DNA of 64,000 nucleotides from Streptomyces sp. NBC_01244 (GTDB lineage Bacteria; Actinomycetota; Actinomycetes; Streptomycetales; Streptomycetaceae): NCBI RefSeq assembly GCF_035987325.1, contig NZ_CP108488.1:5270001-5334000 (forward strand), given 5' to 3'. This document shows positions 46,885 to 56,167 of this stretch, piece after piece (position 1 is the first letter of the stretch; the number at the start of each line of letters is the position of its first letter). Both the position numbers and the translations under genes were made by a program. Under the pieces are notes generated by a model that had not been told where the DNA came from, did no database searches, and saw nothing but the letters and a program-made list of their open reading frames with translations.

Positions 46885-49143
46885 CTAGTCGCGGCCGCCG
46901 ATGATGCCCGGGGGGAGGGTGATCCCGCCGAGCGGGTCGGTCCCGCCCGTGCCGCCGCCGTCGGTCCCGCCGGACGTCTGCCCGCCGGGCCGCCCGTCAC
47001 CGGGCTTGCCGTCCCCACGACCGGGCTTGCCGGGCTTGTTGGGCTTGCCGCTGGGCTTGCCGCCGGGGGAGGGGCTCGGGGTGTCGGGGATGTTCACCGT
47101 GACGAAGTTCGGGGCCTCGCGGCCGGAGAGCGCGCCGGAGACGGCCTGCTTCCAGATCGGGCCGGGCAGGCCACCACCGAAGACCTTGTCGTAGTACTGG
47201 CCGCCGATGGTGATGTTCTCCATCGACACCTGCTTGGCGCCGCCGGAGCCGACCCAGGTCGCGCCGGACATGTTCGGGGTGTAGCCGACGAACCAGGCGT
47301 TGTAGCGGCTGTCGGTGGTACCGGTCTTGCCCGCGTTCTCCCGGTCCTTCAGGCCCGACTGCTGGCCCGTACCGGAGTCGACCACGCCGAGCAGCAGCGT
47401 GTTGATGGTGTCGGCGGTCCGCTCGGTCATCGTACGGCCGCACTTGGACTTCGGGACCGTCAGCGCCTTGCCGTGCGAGTCGGTGATCGACTCGATGGTG
47501 ACCGGGGTGCAGTACACGCCGCGGTTGGCGAAGGTGGCGTAGGCGTTGGCCATGGTCAGCGGGGACATGCCCTCACTGCCGAGCGCGATGGCCGGGACCT
47601 CGGGGAGCTTGGCGCCGTTGGCCGGGATGACGCCGAGCTTGGTGGTCATCTCGGTCACGGGGCACAGGCCCACCTCGGAGATCATCTCCACGAAGTAGGT
47701 GTTGACCGACTTGGCCATCGCCTCCTTCATCCCGTACGGGCCGACCTCGGACTCGGTCTCGTTCTCGACCTTCGCCCGGTCGGTGTTGACCCAGGGCTTG
47801 TCGCCGCAGGTTCGCACGGGGCTCGGGTAGTCCATGTCGTACGGGGACTGGTACATCTTCGTCGGCGGCAGTCCGCCTTCGAGGGCCGCGGCCGCGACGA
47901 ACGGCTTGAAGGTGGAGCCGGTCGGGAAGCCGAAGTTCGAGCCGCCCATCTTCTTGTCCACCGAGAAGTTGATCTGGGTCTCGTTCTTGCCGAAGCCGTA
48001 CGGCTTGGACTGCCCCATGGCGAGGACCCGCCCGGTGCCGGGCTGGACGAGGGTGACGGCCGTGGCGACCTTGTCGTCCTGGTCCACGTGGTCCTTGATG
48101 GACTCGTTGACGGAGTCCTGCGACTGCGGGTCCAGGGTCGTACGGACGGTCAGGCCGCCCTGGTTCCAGACCTTGGCCCGGTCCTCGCGGGTCTTCCCGA
48201 AGGCGGTGTCGTCGAGGAAGGTGTTGCGCACGAAGTCGCAGAAGAAGCCCGCGCCCTTGACGGCGGTGATGCAGCCGTTCTTCGGCTTGGTCACCTTCAG
48301 CTGGACCGGCTTCGCCTTCGCGGCGTCCGCCTCCGCCTGGGAGATGTCCTTCACGTCCGCCATGCGCTGGAGGACGATGTTGCGGCGCTTCATCGCCTCC
48401 TGCGAGTCGTTCAGCGGGTCGTAACGGCTCGGCGACTGGACCACGCCCGCCAGCAGCGCCGACTCTTCCAGGGAGAGGTCCTTGGCGGGCTTGCTGAAGT
48501 AGCGGTGGGCGGCGGATTCGATTCCGTACGCCTGCTGCCCGAAGTACGTGATGTTGAGGTAGTTCTCGAGGATCTTCTGCTTCCCGAGCTCCTCCTCGAC
48601 CTGGATCGAGTACTTCAGCTCGCGGATCTTGCGCCCGAGGCTCTTCTCCTGGGCCTCGCGCACCTTCGTCTCGTCGTCGCCGGCCTCTTCGACGAAGACG
48701 TTCTTCACGTACTGCTGCGTCAGCGTCGACGCGCCCTGCGCCGCGCCGCCCTCCTGGGCATTGCGGTTGACCGCACGCAGGATGCCCTTGAGGTCGATCG
48801 CGCCGTGCTCGTAGAAACGGGAGTCCTCGATCGCGACGATGGCCTTCTGCATGTACGGGGAGATGGCCGTGATCGGGACCACCTGCCGGTCACGCGAATA
48901 GACCGTGGCGATCAGGCCACCCTCGGAGTCCAGAATCGTGGTGCGCTGGCTCAACGGTGGTGTCTTCAGATTGGCCGGGATCTCATCGAACCCCTCGACC
49001 GTGCCCTTGGCCGCGAGCCCCAGGGCGCCTGCGCCCGGGATCGCGATGCCGGCGAGTACAACCCCGGAGAGAACGGACACACCGAGGAACTTGGCGGCCT
49101 GCTGTGGCCCCGTGAGCCCGCCGCCCGAGCGCTTCTTTCCCAT
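46885..49143 (-). CDS. Bifunctional penicillin-binding protein (class A)
   Basis: A 752-residue cell-wall synthase. After a basic start and one membrane helix (about 18-40) comes a GT51 glycosyltransferase domain (EDSRFYEHGAID near 106; QGASTLTQQYVKN near 138). A transpeptidase domain follows, with SxxK in TGSTFKPF near 405, SVN near 490 and KTGTT near 615. The Pro/Gly-rich tail from about 690 is low complexity. It polymerises and crosslinks peptidoglycan outside the membrane. It is divergent from wblA, as ponA2 and whiB4 are adjacent in mycobacteria. Confidence 0.93.
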   Translation of the reverse strand: MGKKRSGGGLTGPQQAAKFLGVSVLSGVVLAGIAIPGAGALGLAAKGTVEGFDEIPANLKTPPLSQRTTILDSEGGLIATVYSRDRQVVPITAISPYMQKAIVAIEDSRFYEHGAIDLKGILRAVNRNAQEGGAAQGASTLTQQYVKNVFVEEAGDDETKVREAQEKSLGRKIRELKYSIQVEEELGKQKILENYLNITYFGQQAYGIESAAHRYFSKPAKDLSLEESALLAGVVQSPSRYDPLNDSQEAMKRRNIVLQRMADVKDISQAEADAAKAKPVQLKVTKPKNGCITAVKGAGFFCDFVRNTFLDDTAFGKTREDRAKVWNQGGLTVRTTLDPQSQDSVNESIKDHVDQDDKVATAVTLVQPGTGRVLAMGQSKPYGFGKNETQINFSVDKKMGGSNFGFPTGSTFKPFVAAAALEGGLPPTKMYQSPYDMDYPSPVRTCGDKPWVNTDRAKVENETESEVGPYGMKEAMAKSVNTYFVEMISEVGLCPVTEMTTKLGVIPANGAKLPEVPAIALGSEGMSPLTMANAYATFANRGVYCTPVTIESITDSHGKALTVPKSKCGRTMTERTADTINTLLLGVVDSGTGQQSGLKDRENAGKTGTTDSRYNAWFVGYTPNMSGATWVGSGGAKQVSMENITIGGQYYDKVFGGGLPGPIWKQAVSGALSGREAPNFVTVNIPDTPSPSPGGKPSGKPNKPGKPGRGDGKPGDGRPGGQTSGGTDGGGTGGTDPLGGITLPPGIIGGRD

Positions 49144-49529
49144 AGAGGGCAGCCTACGTTCTCATTCGCCGGACACGCGCGAATGCCTTGGCCTAAGCTG
49201 TCCTCAACTGTCACAGCAGTGCGGTGGGACATCAACCCCCCGGCTTGTTTTTCACCCTTCCCGAATGGGGTGGACGCATGTCCGAATCTAGCCTCCTGTG
49301 ATCAGCATGCCCCGGCGATTTCACCCAAATCGCCGGAATGGTCGGGCATGTCGCAGGATCACTCCGTCGGGTGATCTGCCGCTTACCCATAGTCCGTTCG
49401 GACCATTCAAGATTGGGCCCGTCGGGGGTGTTGCACTGTGCCCGCCTTCCGTAACGTCCTCAACTGGCAGCGGTGAATATGCCGCTACCGCCGTGGGGGA
49501 GCCTCGATTCGGGAGAGGACGGCGCCGGG
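49144..49529. promoter_or_regulatory. Divergent promoter region of PBP and wblA
   Basis: 386 bases with relatively AT-rich parts (around 49200-49260 and 49290-49410). No gene is convincing. The length fits the complex control known for wblA. I cannot place individual operators. Confidence 0.5.
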
Positions 49530-49880
49530 ATGGGCTGGGTTACCGACTGGAGTGCGCAGGCAGCCTGCCGCACTACCGATCCGGATGAACTGTTCGTTCA
49601 AGGAGCGGCACAGAACAGGGCCAAGGCGGTGTGCACCGGATGTCCGGTGCGGACCGAGTGCCTGGCCGACGCGCTCGACAACCGTGTCGAGTTCGGAGTG
49701 TGGGGCGGAATGACCGAGCGGGAACGACGTGCGCTGTTGCGCCGGCGTCCGACCGTCACCTCGTGGCGGCGACTGCTCGAAACCGCACGCACGGAGTACG
49801 AGCGCAGTACGGGCATCCTCACCATGGATGCCGATGAGGAGATCGACGTTCCGTACGAGGCGTACCTGGCAGCCGGGTAG
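49530..49880 (+). CDS. wblA: WhiB-like regulator WblA
   Basis: A 116-residue WhiB-family iron-sulfur regulator. Four cysteines appear as AACR near 13, CTGC near 35-38 and EC near 44. The turn GVWGGMTERERRALLRR near 58-74 is followed by an acidic C-terminus (DADEEIDVPYEAY). WblA represses antibiotic production and promotes sporulation in Streptomyces. ATG 49530 is chosen over the upstream ATG at 49473 because GGGAGAGGA precedes it and the protein then has the family's usual length. Neighbours (PBP, paired ATPases) match the known wblA locus. Confidence 0.88.
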   Translation: MGWVTDWSAQAACRTTDPDELFVQGAAQNRAKAVCTGCPVRTECLADALDNRVEFGVWGGMTERERRALLRRRPTVTSWRRLLETARTEYERSTGILTMDADEEIDVPYEAYLAAG

Positions 49881-49909
49881 ACCACCCGGCCACCAAGTCG
49901 TAGGAACGC

Positions 49910-51286
49910 CTAAGCTCCGGCCGGAACCCCGGCCGCGAGTCGCTCTCCGATGGCCCGCAGCCCGGCGAGGTCGTGTACGTCGCCGGGCAGGGCAGCCACT
50001 TCGGCCACCGCCACTTCGGGGTGCAGCGAGGTGAAGCGGTCACGCGTGCGCTGTTCGCGCGCGATGACCTGCATGCGCTCCGCGTGCAGGCGAAGCAGTC
50101 CTGCCGTGATCACATCCACGTCGGCGTCCGCGCCGGCGTGTGCGTCGGCCTCCACGGCGGCGTCCGGGTCGACGTCTACGGCGTCGGCGCCGGTCTCTCG
50201 CGCGGTGCGGGGGTCGGTGTCGGAGTCGGAGGCGGAGCCGGGGTCCGTAGCGTCACGAAGTCCAGCTTTCCCGGACTCCTGATCCACAATGCCGCCTTCT
50301 TCAAGATTCTCCGCGGCGGCCAACGCCCGCTCCGCCGAAAGTTGTTCGGCGTCGCTGCCGTGCACCCGGTTCAGTACGAGCCCGGCCAGCGGCATCCGCT
50401 CCGCGGCCAGCCGCTCCACGAAGTACGCGGCCTCGCGCAGCGCGTCCGGTTCGGGCGCGGAGACCACGAGGAACGCCGTGCCGGGAGCCTGGAGGAGCTG
50501 GAAGGTCGCGTCCGCGCGGGTGCGGAACCCTCCGAACATGGTGTCCATGGCGGCCACGAAGGTCTGTACGTCCTTCAGCAGCGAGGCACCCATCAGCTTG
50601 CTCAGCGTGCCCGTCATCATCGACATGCCGACATTGAGGAACTTCATCCCCGCCCGGCCGCCCACCTTCGCCGGAGCCATCAGCACCCGGATGAACTTCC
50701 CGTCCAGGAAGGACCCCAGGCGCCCCGGCGCGTCCAGGAAGTCCAGCGCGGAGCGGCTCGGCGGGGTGTCCACCACGATCAGGTCCCAGTCGTCCCGGGC
50801 CCGCAGCTGCCCCAGCTTCTCCATCGCCATGTACTCCTGCGTGCCCGCGAAGCCGGCCGACAGGGACTGGTAGAAGGGGTTCGCGAGGATGGCCTCGGCG
50901 CGCTCGGGGTCGGAGTGGCCCTCGACGATCTCGTCGAAGGTCCGCTTCATGTCGAGCATCATGGCGTGCAGTTCACCGCCGGCGGTGCCCTGGACGTCCT
51001 TCACCCTGCGCGGGGTGTTGTCGAGCGAGTCGATCCCCATCGACTGGGCCAGCCTGCGCGCCGGGTCGATGGTCAGGACCACCACCTTGCGCCCGCGCTC
51101 GGCCGCCCGTACCCCGAGCGCGGCCGCGGTCGTGGTCTTGCCGACGCCGCCCGCACCGCAGCACACGATGATCCGGGTCTGCGGATCGTCCAGCAGCCGG
51201 TCGACGTCCAGCCGCGGGGGAGCGTCCATCTTCGCCTCCATCGTCGCCTCCACCGTCCGGGCCTCGCTCGTCCGGGCCTCGCTCAT
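49910..51286 (-). CDS. ArsA/GET3-like ATPase (second of pair)
   Basis: A 458-residue anion-transporting-ATPase homologue. The P-loop is CCGAGGVGKTTTAAA near residue 43 and the switch region is LIVVDTPPSRSALDFL near 145. An acidic Asp/Ala-rich insertion (DATDPGSASDSDTDP region) lies near 350-395, and the start has short SEART repeats. ATG 51286 overlaps the partner's stop. Homologues beside whiB genes occur across actinobacteria, but their cargo is unknown. Confidence 0.85.
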   Translation of the reverse strand: MSEARTSEARTVEATMEAKMDAPPRLDVDRLLDDPQTRIIVCCGAGGVGKTTTAAALGVRAAERGRKVVVLTIDPARRLAQSMGIDSLDNTPRRVKDVQGTAGGELHAMMLDMKRTFDEIVEGHSDPERAEAILANPFYQSLSAGFAGTQEYMAMEKLGQLRARDDWDLIVVDTPPSRSALDFLDAPGRLGSFLDGKFIRVLMAPAKVGGRAGMKFLNVGMSMMTGTLSKLMGASLLKDVQTFVAAMDTMFGGFRTRADATFQLLQAPGTAFLVVSAPEPDALREAAYFVERLAAERMPLAGLVLNRVHGSDAEQLSAERALAAAENLEEGGIVDQESGKAGLRDATDPGSASDSDTDPRTARETGADAVDVDPDAAVEADAHAGADADVDVITAGLLRLHAERMQVIAREQRTRDRFTSLHPEVAVAEVAALPGDVHDLAGLRAIGERLAAGVPAGA

Positions 51287-52263
51287 TCCCCGCCCACCTG
51301 CTTGCGCAGGTCCGCGGCGAGCCCGTAGAGCCCGGCCAGGTCCATCCCCGCGCCGAGCAGGGGGAGTTCGTACGTCGGCACGTCCAGCCCCGCCAGTACG
51401 GCGCGCTGGGCGCGCTCCAGCTCCACCCGGCTCGCGTGCTCCGAGGCCTGCGCCAGCAGCGGGTCCACCAGCCGTTCGGCCAGCCCGCCGCGCCGGGCGC
51501 TGCCGAGGCCGGCCCGGGACAGCGCCCTGGAGACGTCCGAGCGCCGCTCGCCGGCGGCGGCGCGCAGGGCGTCCTCGTCGAGGTGGTGCGGCCGGACCAT
51601 GTTGACGACGACCCGCCCCACCGGCAGGCCCGCCTGCTGGAGTTCCGCGATCCCGTCGGCGGTCTCCTGCACGGGCATCTCCTCCAGCAGGGTGACCAGG
51701 TGCACGGCCGTCTCGGGGGACTTGAGCACCTTCATGACGGCCTGCGCCTGGTTGTGGATCGGCCCGAACCGGGCCAGGCCCGCCACCTCGTCGTTGACGT
51801 TCAGGAAGCGGGTGATCCGGCCGGTCGGCGGAGCGTCCATGATCACGTGGTCGTAGACGAACCGGCCGGACTTGTCCTTGCGCCGGACCGCCTCGCACGC
51901 CTTGCCCGTCAGGAGCACGTCCCGCAGCCCGGGCGCGATGGTCGTCGCGAAGTCGATGGCGCCGAGCTTCTTGAGGGCGCGGCCGGCCGAGCCGAGCTTG
52001 TAGAACATCTGGAGGTAGTCGAGGAGCGCCCGCTCCGCGTCGATCGCGAGCGCGTAGACCTCCCCTCCGCCCGAGGCGACGGCGATCTTCCGGTCCTCGT
52101 AGGGGAGCGCCTCCGCCCCGAACACCTGGGCGAGGCCCTGCCTGCCCTCGACCTCCACGAGAAGAGTCCGCTTGCCCTCGCGTGCGAGGGCGAGCGCGAG
52201 TGCCGCGGCGACCGTGGTCTTGCCGGTGCCGCCCTTGCCGCTGACCACCTGGAGCCTGCTCAC
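51283..52263 (-). CDS. ArsA/GET3-like ATPase (first of pair)
   Basis: A 326-residue ATPase with a deviant P-loop VSGKGGTGKTTVAAA near residue 7 and the switch HVIMDAPPTGRITRFL near 143. The GTG at 52263 begins the P-loop domain directly; a longer open frame upstream has no support. It is translationally coupled to the second ATPase, suggesting a heteromeric complex. It is divergent from the DUF4177 gene. Confidence 0.86.
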   Translation of the reverse strand: MSRLQVVSGKGGTGKTTVAAALALALAREGKRTLLVEVEGRQGLAQVFGAEALPYEDRKIAVASGGGEVYALAIDAERALLDYLQMFYKLGSAGRALKKLGAIDFATTIAPGLRDVLLTGKACEAVRRKDKSGRFVYDHVIMDAPPTGRITRFLNVNDEVAGLARFGPIHNQAQAVMKVLKSPETAVHLVTLLEEMPVQETADGIAELQQAGLPVGRVVVNMVRPHHLDEDALRAAAGERRSDVSRALSRAGLGSARRGGLAERLVDPLLAQASEHASRVELERAQRAVLAGLDVPTYELPLLGAGMDLAGLYGLAADLRKQVGGE

Positions 52264-52339
52264 AGGGCCCGAGCCTAATTCCTCCCGGGCGGCGGCGGTG
52301 GTGGCGGGGCCCCGCACGGCAGGCACTACGCTCGCTCCC

Positions 52340-52504
52340 ATGACCAAGAAGTTCGAATACGCGACCGTCCCGCTGCTGGTCCACGCCACCAAGCAGATCC
52401 TGGACACCTGGGGCGAGGACGGCTGGGAGCTCGTCCAGGTCGTCCCCGGGCCGAACAACCCCGAGCAGCTCGTGGCCTACCTGAAGCGGGAGAAGGCGGC
52501 ATGA
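52340..52504 (+). CDS. DUF4177-type small protein
   Basis: A 54-residue protein with the DUF4177 pattern (FEYATVPLL, then DGWELVQVVPGP). Function unknown. Its stop overlaps the RidA start (ATGA), so both are co-translated. This order is conserved next to the ArsA-like pair. Confidence 0.82.
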   Translation: MTKKFEYATVPLLVHATKQILDTWGEDGWELVQVVPGPNNPEQLVAYLKREKAA

Positions 52505-52974
52505 GCGGAGTCGTCGAGGCGAAACTGGCCGAACTCGGCCTGACCCTCCCCGAGGTCGTCCCGCCGCTGGCCACGTACCAGCCGGCCGTGCGGTCGGGTG
52601 CCTACGTGTACACCGCGGGTCAGCTCCCGATGGTCAAGGGCAACCTGCCGGTCACCGGCAAGGTCGGCGCCGAGGTCTCGGCGGAGCAGGCCAAGGAGCT
52701 GGCCGCGACCTGCGCGCTGAACGCCCTGGCCGCGGTGAAGTCCGTCATCGGCGACCTCGACAAGATCGCGCGCGTCGTGAAGGTGGTGGGCTTCATCGCC
52801 TCCGCCCCCGACTTCACGGCCCAGCCGGGCGTGTTGAACGGCGCGAGCGAGCTGCTGGGCGCCGTCCTCGGCGACAAGGGCGTCCACGCCCGCAGCGCGG
52901 TCGGCGTGGCGGTCCTCCCGCTGGACGCCCCGGTCGAGATCGAGATCCAGGTCGAGCTGGTCCCGGGAGCCTGA
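52501..52974 (+). CDS. RidA/YjgF family enamine deaminase
   Basis: A 157-residue RidA-like protein (LATYQPAVRSGAYVYTAGQL near 23; VVKVVGFIASAPDF near 90; HARSAVGVAVLPLD near 128). RidA hydrolyses reactive enamine/imine intermediates. The C-terminal Arg and Glu positions of the family are present in ARSAVGVAVLPLDAPVEIE. A hairpin terminator follows. Confidence 0.88.
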   Translation: MSGVVEAKLAELGLTLPEVVPPLATYQPAVRSGAYVYTAGQLPMVKGNLPVTGKVGAEVSAEQAKELAATCALNALAAVKSVIGDLDKIARVVKVVGFIASAPDFTAQPGVLNGASELLGAVLGDKGVHARSAVGVAVLPLDAPVEIEIQVELVPGA

Positions 52975-53290
52975 TCCCACCGTTCTCACGCCGGCGGGGC
53001 TGGATCCATCCAGCCCCGCCGGCGTTTGAGGCGCGGGGTCTCGGGCGGAGCCCCAGGGGGTCCGGGCGCGGCGCAGCCCGGCACCCCCCCCAGCCCGTCC
53101 GGCCGCTTGAGGACCGGGGTCCGGGCAGCGCCCGGCTGGGGGTCCCCCCGGACGGAGTCTGGGGGATGGGCGAAGGGCGGGTAGGGGACCGGGCCCCGCG
53201 CAGCGGCCGCCCGCAGCCGGACAGGCCCCGCGCAGCGGTGTGCGGAGGCCACCCCTCGAACATCGGCCCGGATGCCCGTAGCATCCCGCC
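52975..53290. terminator. Hairpin terminator and GC-rich spacer
   Basis: Perfect 15-bp arms at 52991-53005 and 53008-53022 end the DUF4177-RidA transcript. Beyond is a GC-rich spacer with short repeated strings, including a 20-mer shared with two other spacers in this window. No gene is seen. Confidence 0.7.
53018..53037 (+). repeat. Interspersed 20-bp intergenic repeat, copy 1
   Basis: The 20-mer GCCGGCGTTTGAGGCGCGGG occurs identically at 53018, 56055 and 58070, always between genes and in the same orientation, beside palindromic CCCCGCC/GGCGGGG sequence. It looks like a REP-type element of the host. Confidence 0.7.
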
Positions 53291-54247
53291 ATGCCGAATG
53301 GTCAGTACGGTCAGCAAGAGACCTCCGCCGGAGGTCAGTGGTACCCCCCGGAGTGGCCCGACCGGATCCGCGCCCTCGCGGACGGCGCCCTCACCCCGGT
53401 GGAACCGAGGCGCGCCGCCACGGTGATGCTGCTGCGCGACACCCCCGACGGCCCCGCCGTGCACATGCTGCGCCGCCGCGCCGAGATGGCCTTCGCCGGA
53501 GGCGCCTACGCGTACCCCGGCGGCGGTGTGGACCCCCGCGACGAGGACCACCTCATCGGCTGGGCCGGCCCGAGCCGCGCCGAGTGGGCGCAGCGGATGG
53601 GCACCGACCCCGCCACCGCCCAGGCGATCGTCTGCGGAGCCGTCCGCGAGACCTTCGAGGAGGCCGGGGTCCTGCTCGCGGGCGAGTCCGCGGACACCGT
53701 CGTCGGCGACACCACCGGCGAGGACTGGGAGGCCGCCCGCGCGGCCCTGGTCGCCCGTGAGCTGTCCTTCGCCGAGTTCCTCGACCGCCGGGGCCTCGTC
53801 CTGCGCTCCGACCTGCTCGGCGCGTGGGCCCGCTGGATCACCCCGGAGTTCGAGCCGCGCCGCTACGACACCTGGTTCTTCGTCGCGGCCCTCCCCGAAG
53901 GCCAGCGCACCCGCAACGCCTCCACCGAGGCCGACCGCACGGTCTGGATCCGCCCCGCCGACGCCGCCGCCGGCTACGACAAGGGCGAGCTGCTGATGAT
54001 GCCGCCCACCATCACCACCCTGCGCTCCCTGGAGCCGTACGGGAGTCCCGCCGAGGCCCTCGCCGCGGCCGGCGCCCAGGACCTGACCCCGGTCCTCGCC
54101 AAGGCCACCCTCACGGACGGGGAGCTCGTGCTCAGCTGGCCGGGCCACGACGAGTTCACCAAGCGCGTCCGGCTCACGGCCCCCGGCACCCCGGGCCCGG
54201 GCGGCGCGCACCCCGGCCCCGCGCACCCCGGAGGAGCCCCCGCATGA
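53291..54247 (+). CDS. Nudix hydrolase
   Basis: A 318-residue Nudix protein. The Nudix box is split by an insertion: FAGGAYAYPGGGVDPRDED near residue 65-80, then AVRETFEEAGVLLAG near 117-131. A C-terminal Pro/Gly tail follows. Homologues near crp-nth in actinobacteria are conserved but of unknown substrate. The stop overlaps the MBL start (ATGA). Confidence 0.82.
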   Translation: MPNGQYGQQETSAGGQWYPPEWPDRIRALADGALTPVEPRRAATVMLLRDTPDGPAVHMLRRRAEMAFAGGAYAYPGGGVDPRDEDHLIGWAGPSRAEWAQRMGTDPATAQAIVCGAVRETFEEAGVLLAGESADTVVGDTTGEDWEAARAALVARELSFAEFLDRRGLVLRSDLLGAWARWITPEFEPRRYDTWFFVAALPEGQRTRNASTEADRTVWIRPADAAAGYDKGELLMMPPTITTLRSLEPYGSPAEALAAAGAQDLTPVLAKATLTDGELVLSWPGHDEFTKRVRLTAPGTPGPGGAHPGPAHPGGAPA

Positions 54248-55089
54248 CCGATGCCGCCGCCCTGCCCGGCCAGCCCCGCGGAATCGTCGTCTCCGGACCC
54301 GCCACCGCCCGGGCGGTGAACGTCCTGGCCCCGAACGCCTCCCCGATGACCCTCGACGGCACCAACACCTGGCTCGTCTCCGAGCCCGGCTCCGACCTGG
54401 CCGTGGTGATCGACCCCGGCCCGCTGGACGACGTACACCTGCGTGCGGTCGTCGCCGCCGCCGAGCAGGCGGGCAAGCGGGTCGCGCTCACCCTCCTCAC
54501 CCACGGACACCCCGACCACGCGGAGGGCGCGGCGCGCTTCGCCGAGCTGACCCGGACGAAGGTCCGCGCCCTGGACCCGGCCCTGCGCCTGGGAGACGAG
54601 GGTCTGGCCGCCGGGGACGTCATCCGCACGGGCGGTCTGGAACTGCGCGTGGTGCCGACGCCCGGCCACACCGCGGACTCGCTCTGCTTCCACCTGCCGG
54701 CCGACCGGGCGGTCCTGACCGGTGACACGATCCTGGGGCGCGGCACCACCGTCGTCGCGCACCCCGACGGGCGGCTCGGCGACTACCTGGACTCCCTGCG
54801 CCGGCTGCGTTCGCTGGCGGTCGACGACGGGGTCCACACGGTGCTCCCGGGGCACGGGCCGGTCCTGGACGACGCGCAGGGCGCGGTGGAGTTCTACCTC
54901 GCCCACCGGGCCCACCGCCTGGCGCAGATCGAGACGGCGGTCGAGAACGGCCTGACCACCCCCGAGGCGGTCGTCGCCCACGTCTACGCGGACGTGGACC
55001 GGTCGCTGTGGCCGGCCGCGGAGTGGTCCGTACGCGCGCAGCTGGAGTACCTGAAGGAGCACGGGCTGATCCCCGGGGCCCCCGAGTGA
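54244..55089 (+). CDS. Metallo-beta-lactamase fold hydrolase
   Basis: A 281-residue MBL protein with the metal motif LTHGHPDHAEGA near residue 83-94, a further ligand in PTPGHTADSL near 142, VLTGDTILG near 160 and VLPGHGPVL near 200. The C-terminal winged-helix-like tail resembles LACTB2/RNase-Z-related hydrolases. It is coupled to the Nudix gene. The substrate is unknown. Confidence 0.86.
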   Translation: MTDAAALPGQPRGIVVSGPATARAVNVLAPNASPMTLDGTNTWLVSEPGSDLAVVIDPGPLDDVHLRAVVAAAEQAGKRVALTLLTHGHPDHAEGAARFAELTRTKVRALDPALRLGDEGLAAGDVIRTGGLELRVVPTPGHTADSLCFHLPADRAVLTGDTILGRGTTVVAHPDGRLGDYLDSLRRLRSLAVDDGVHTVLPGHGPVLDDAQGAVEFYLAHRAHRLAQIETAVENGLTTPEAVVAHVYADVDRSLWPAAEWSVRAQLEYLKEHGLIPGAPE

Positions 55090-55118
55090 GCGGGCAGGCG
55101 GGAGTTTGACGACAGGCC

Positions 55119-55928
55119 CTAGCCTGCCGGGCGGGGCGTCTTGGTCCCGTGCCGGGCCGTGTACTCGTCCGCGAGCCACGGCCCGAGGTCCTCGACGTAG
55201 GCGCGCAGCACGGCCGGGTCGGCGACCGGGTCCAGCGCGGCGGCGGCCGCGGCGCGCATCTGGTCGGCGCGCTCGGGGTAGTACTGCCCGAACACCTCCG
55301 CCGACTCGGTGAGGTCACTGGTCCAGCCGCCCCACCGCGGCATGACGAGGGTGAACCCGGTCCGTACGAGGTGCCGCGAGACGCCCCGGCACAGCTTCCG
55401 GTACTCCTCGGGCGCGGCCGCCTCACGGATCCGCTCGCGCACCTTGGGCAGCAGCTCGGCGAGGTCGCCGTTGGTCTCGCGGGCGAGCAGGCCGTCCGGC
55501 CGGTAGCGGGGCAGGTGCTCGGCCAGGTCCGCGCCGAGCAGCGGGGTGCACAGGCAGGCGAGGAACCAGCCCAGGTCGTAACGTTCCTGCTCGCTCAGCA
55601 GCCGGTCCTTGCCGTACAGCAGGATCCCGACCCCCTCGATCTCCGCGAACTCCTCGTCGAGGCCGCGCGCCAGGGCCTCGGTGGTGTCGCGGTCCTCCTC
55701 GCCGGGCGCGTGGTGCAGGGCGATCAGCAGGTCGAGGTCGGACCGCCCGGGCCGGGCCGTCCCGCGCGGTACGGATCCGTACAGGTAGGCGCTGTGCAGC
55801 CGTCGCCCGTACGCCTCCCCGATCCGCTTCCGCGCGGCGGCGACGAGCCCCCGGAACTCGGCCTGCACCTGCCCGAGCGAGCCTTCGCGCTCGAAGTACC
55901 CGTACGCGTCGAGGCCTCTGTGCTCCAT
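55119..55928 (-). CDS. Aminoglycoside adenylyltransferase-like nucleotidyltransferase
   Basis: A 269-residue protein with a Pol-beta active site: AYLYGSVPRGTARPGRSDLD near residues 47-66 contains the GS and DxD elements. A DUF4111-like helical C-terminus follows. It may adenylylate an antibiotic or an internal metabolite; no resistance claim can be made. It converges on the MBL gene. Confidence 0.78.
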   Translation of the reverse strand: MEHRGLDAYGYFEREGSLGQVQAEFRGLVAAARKRIGEAYGRRLHSAYLYGSVPRGTARPGRSDLDLLIALHHAPGEEDRDTTEALARGLDEEFAEIEGVGILLYGKDRLLSEQERYDLGWFLACLCTPLLGADLAEHLPRYRPDGLLARETNGDLAELLPKVRERIREAAAPEEYRKLCRGVSRHLVRTGFTLVMPRWGGWTSDLTESAEVFGQYYPERADQMRAAAAAALDPVADPAVLRAYVEDLGPWLADEYTARHGTKTPRPAG

Positions 55929-56054
55929 GGGTCCACTGTGCCTTCCCCCGGGCCGCACACCTCAGGCCGAAACGCCGGTCACTCCCGCGAGGCCGCCAGG
56001 CCCTCCCATGCCCGCGCCGGCCCCTCCCTGCCGCCGCCGGCCACATCCAGCCTC

Positions 56055-56074
56055 GCCGGCGTTTGAGGCGCGGG
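56055..56074 (+). repeat. Interspersed 20-bp intergenic repeat, copy 2
   Basis: Identical 20-mer to 53018-53037, between the nucleotidyltransferase start and the crp terminator. Confidence 0.7.
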
Positions 56075-56119
56075 GACGCGGGGGCAGAGCCCCCGGAACG
56101 GCGCCGCAGGCACACGAAA

Positions 56120-56149
56120 AGGGGCCCCGCCCACCTGGGCAGGACCCCT
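56120..56149 (-). terminator. Terminator of crp
   Basis: Nested stem AGGGG...CCCCT around GCCC-ACCT-GGGC, 19 bases downstream of the crp stop on the minus strand. Confidence 0.65.
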
Positions 56150-56167
56150 CAGCGGAGACTACGAGCG

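Noticed and set aside
46807..49374. 855-codon plus-strand frame opposite the penicillin-binding protein
   Set aside because: It is the antisense of an unmistakable PBP. Long antisense frames are normal in high-GC DNA.
51287..52384. Very long minus-strand frame continuing upstream of the second ArsA-like ATPase
   Set aside because: Residues upstream of 51286 are Arg/Gly/Pro-rich out-of-frame reading of the first ATPase gene, which has its own intact P-loop in another frame.
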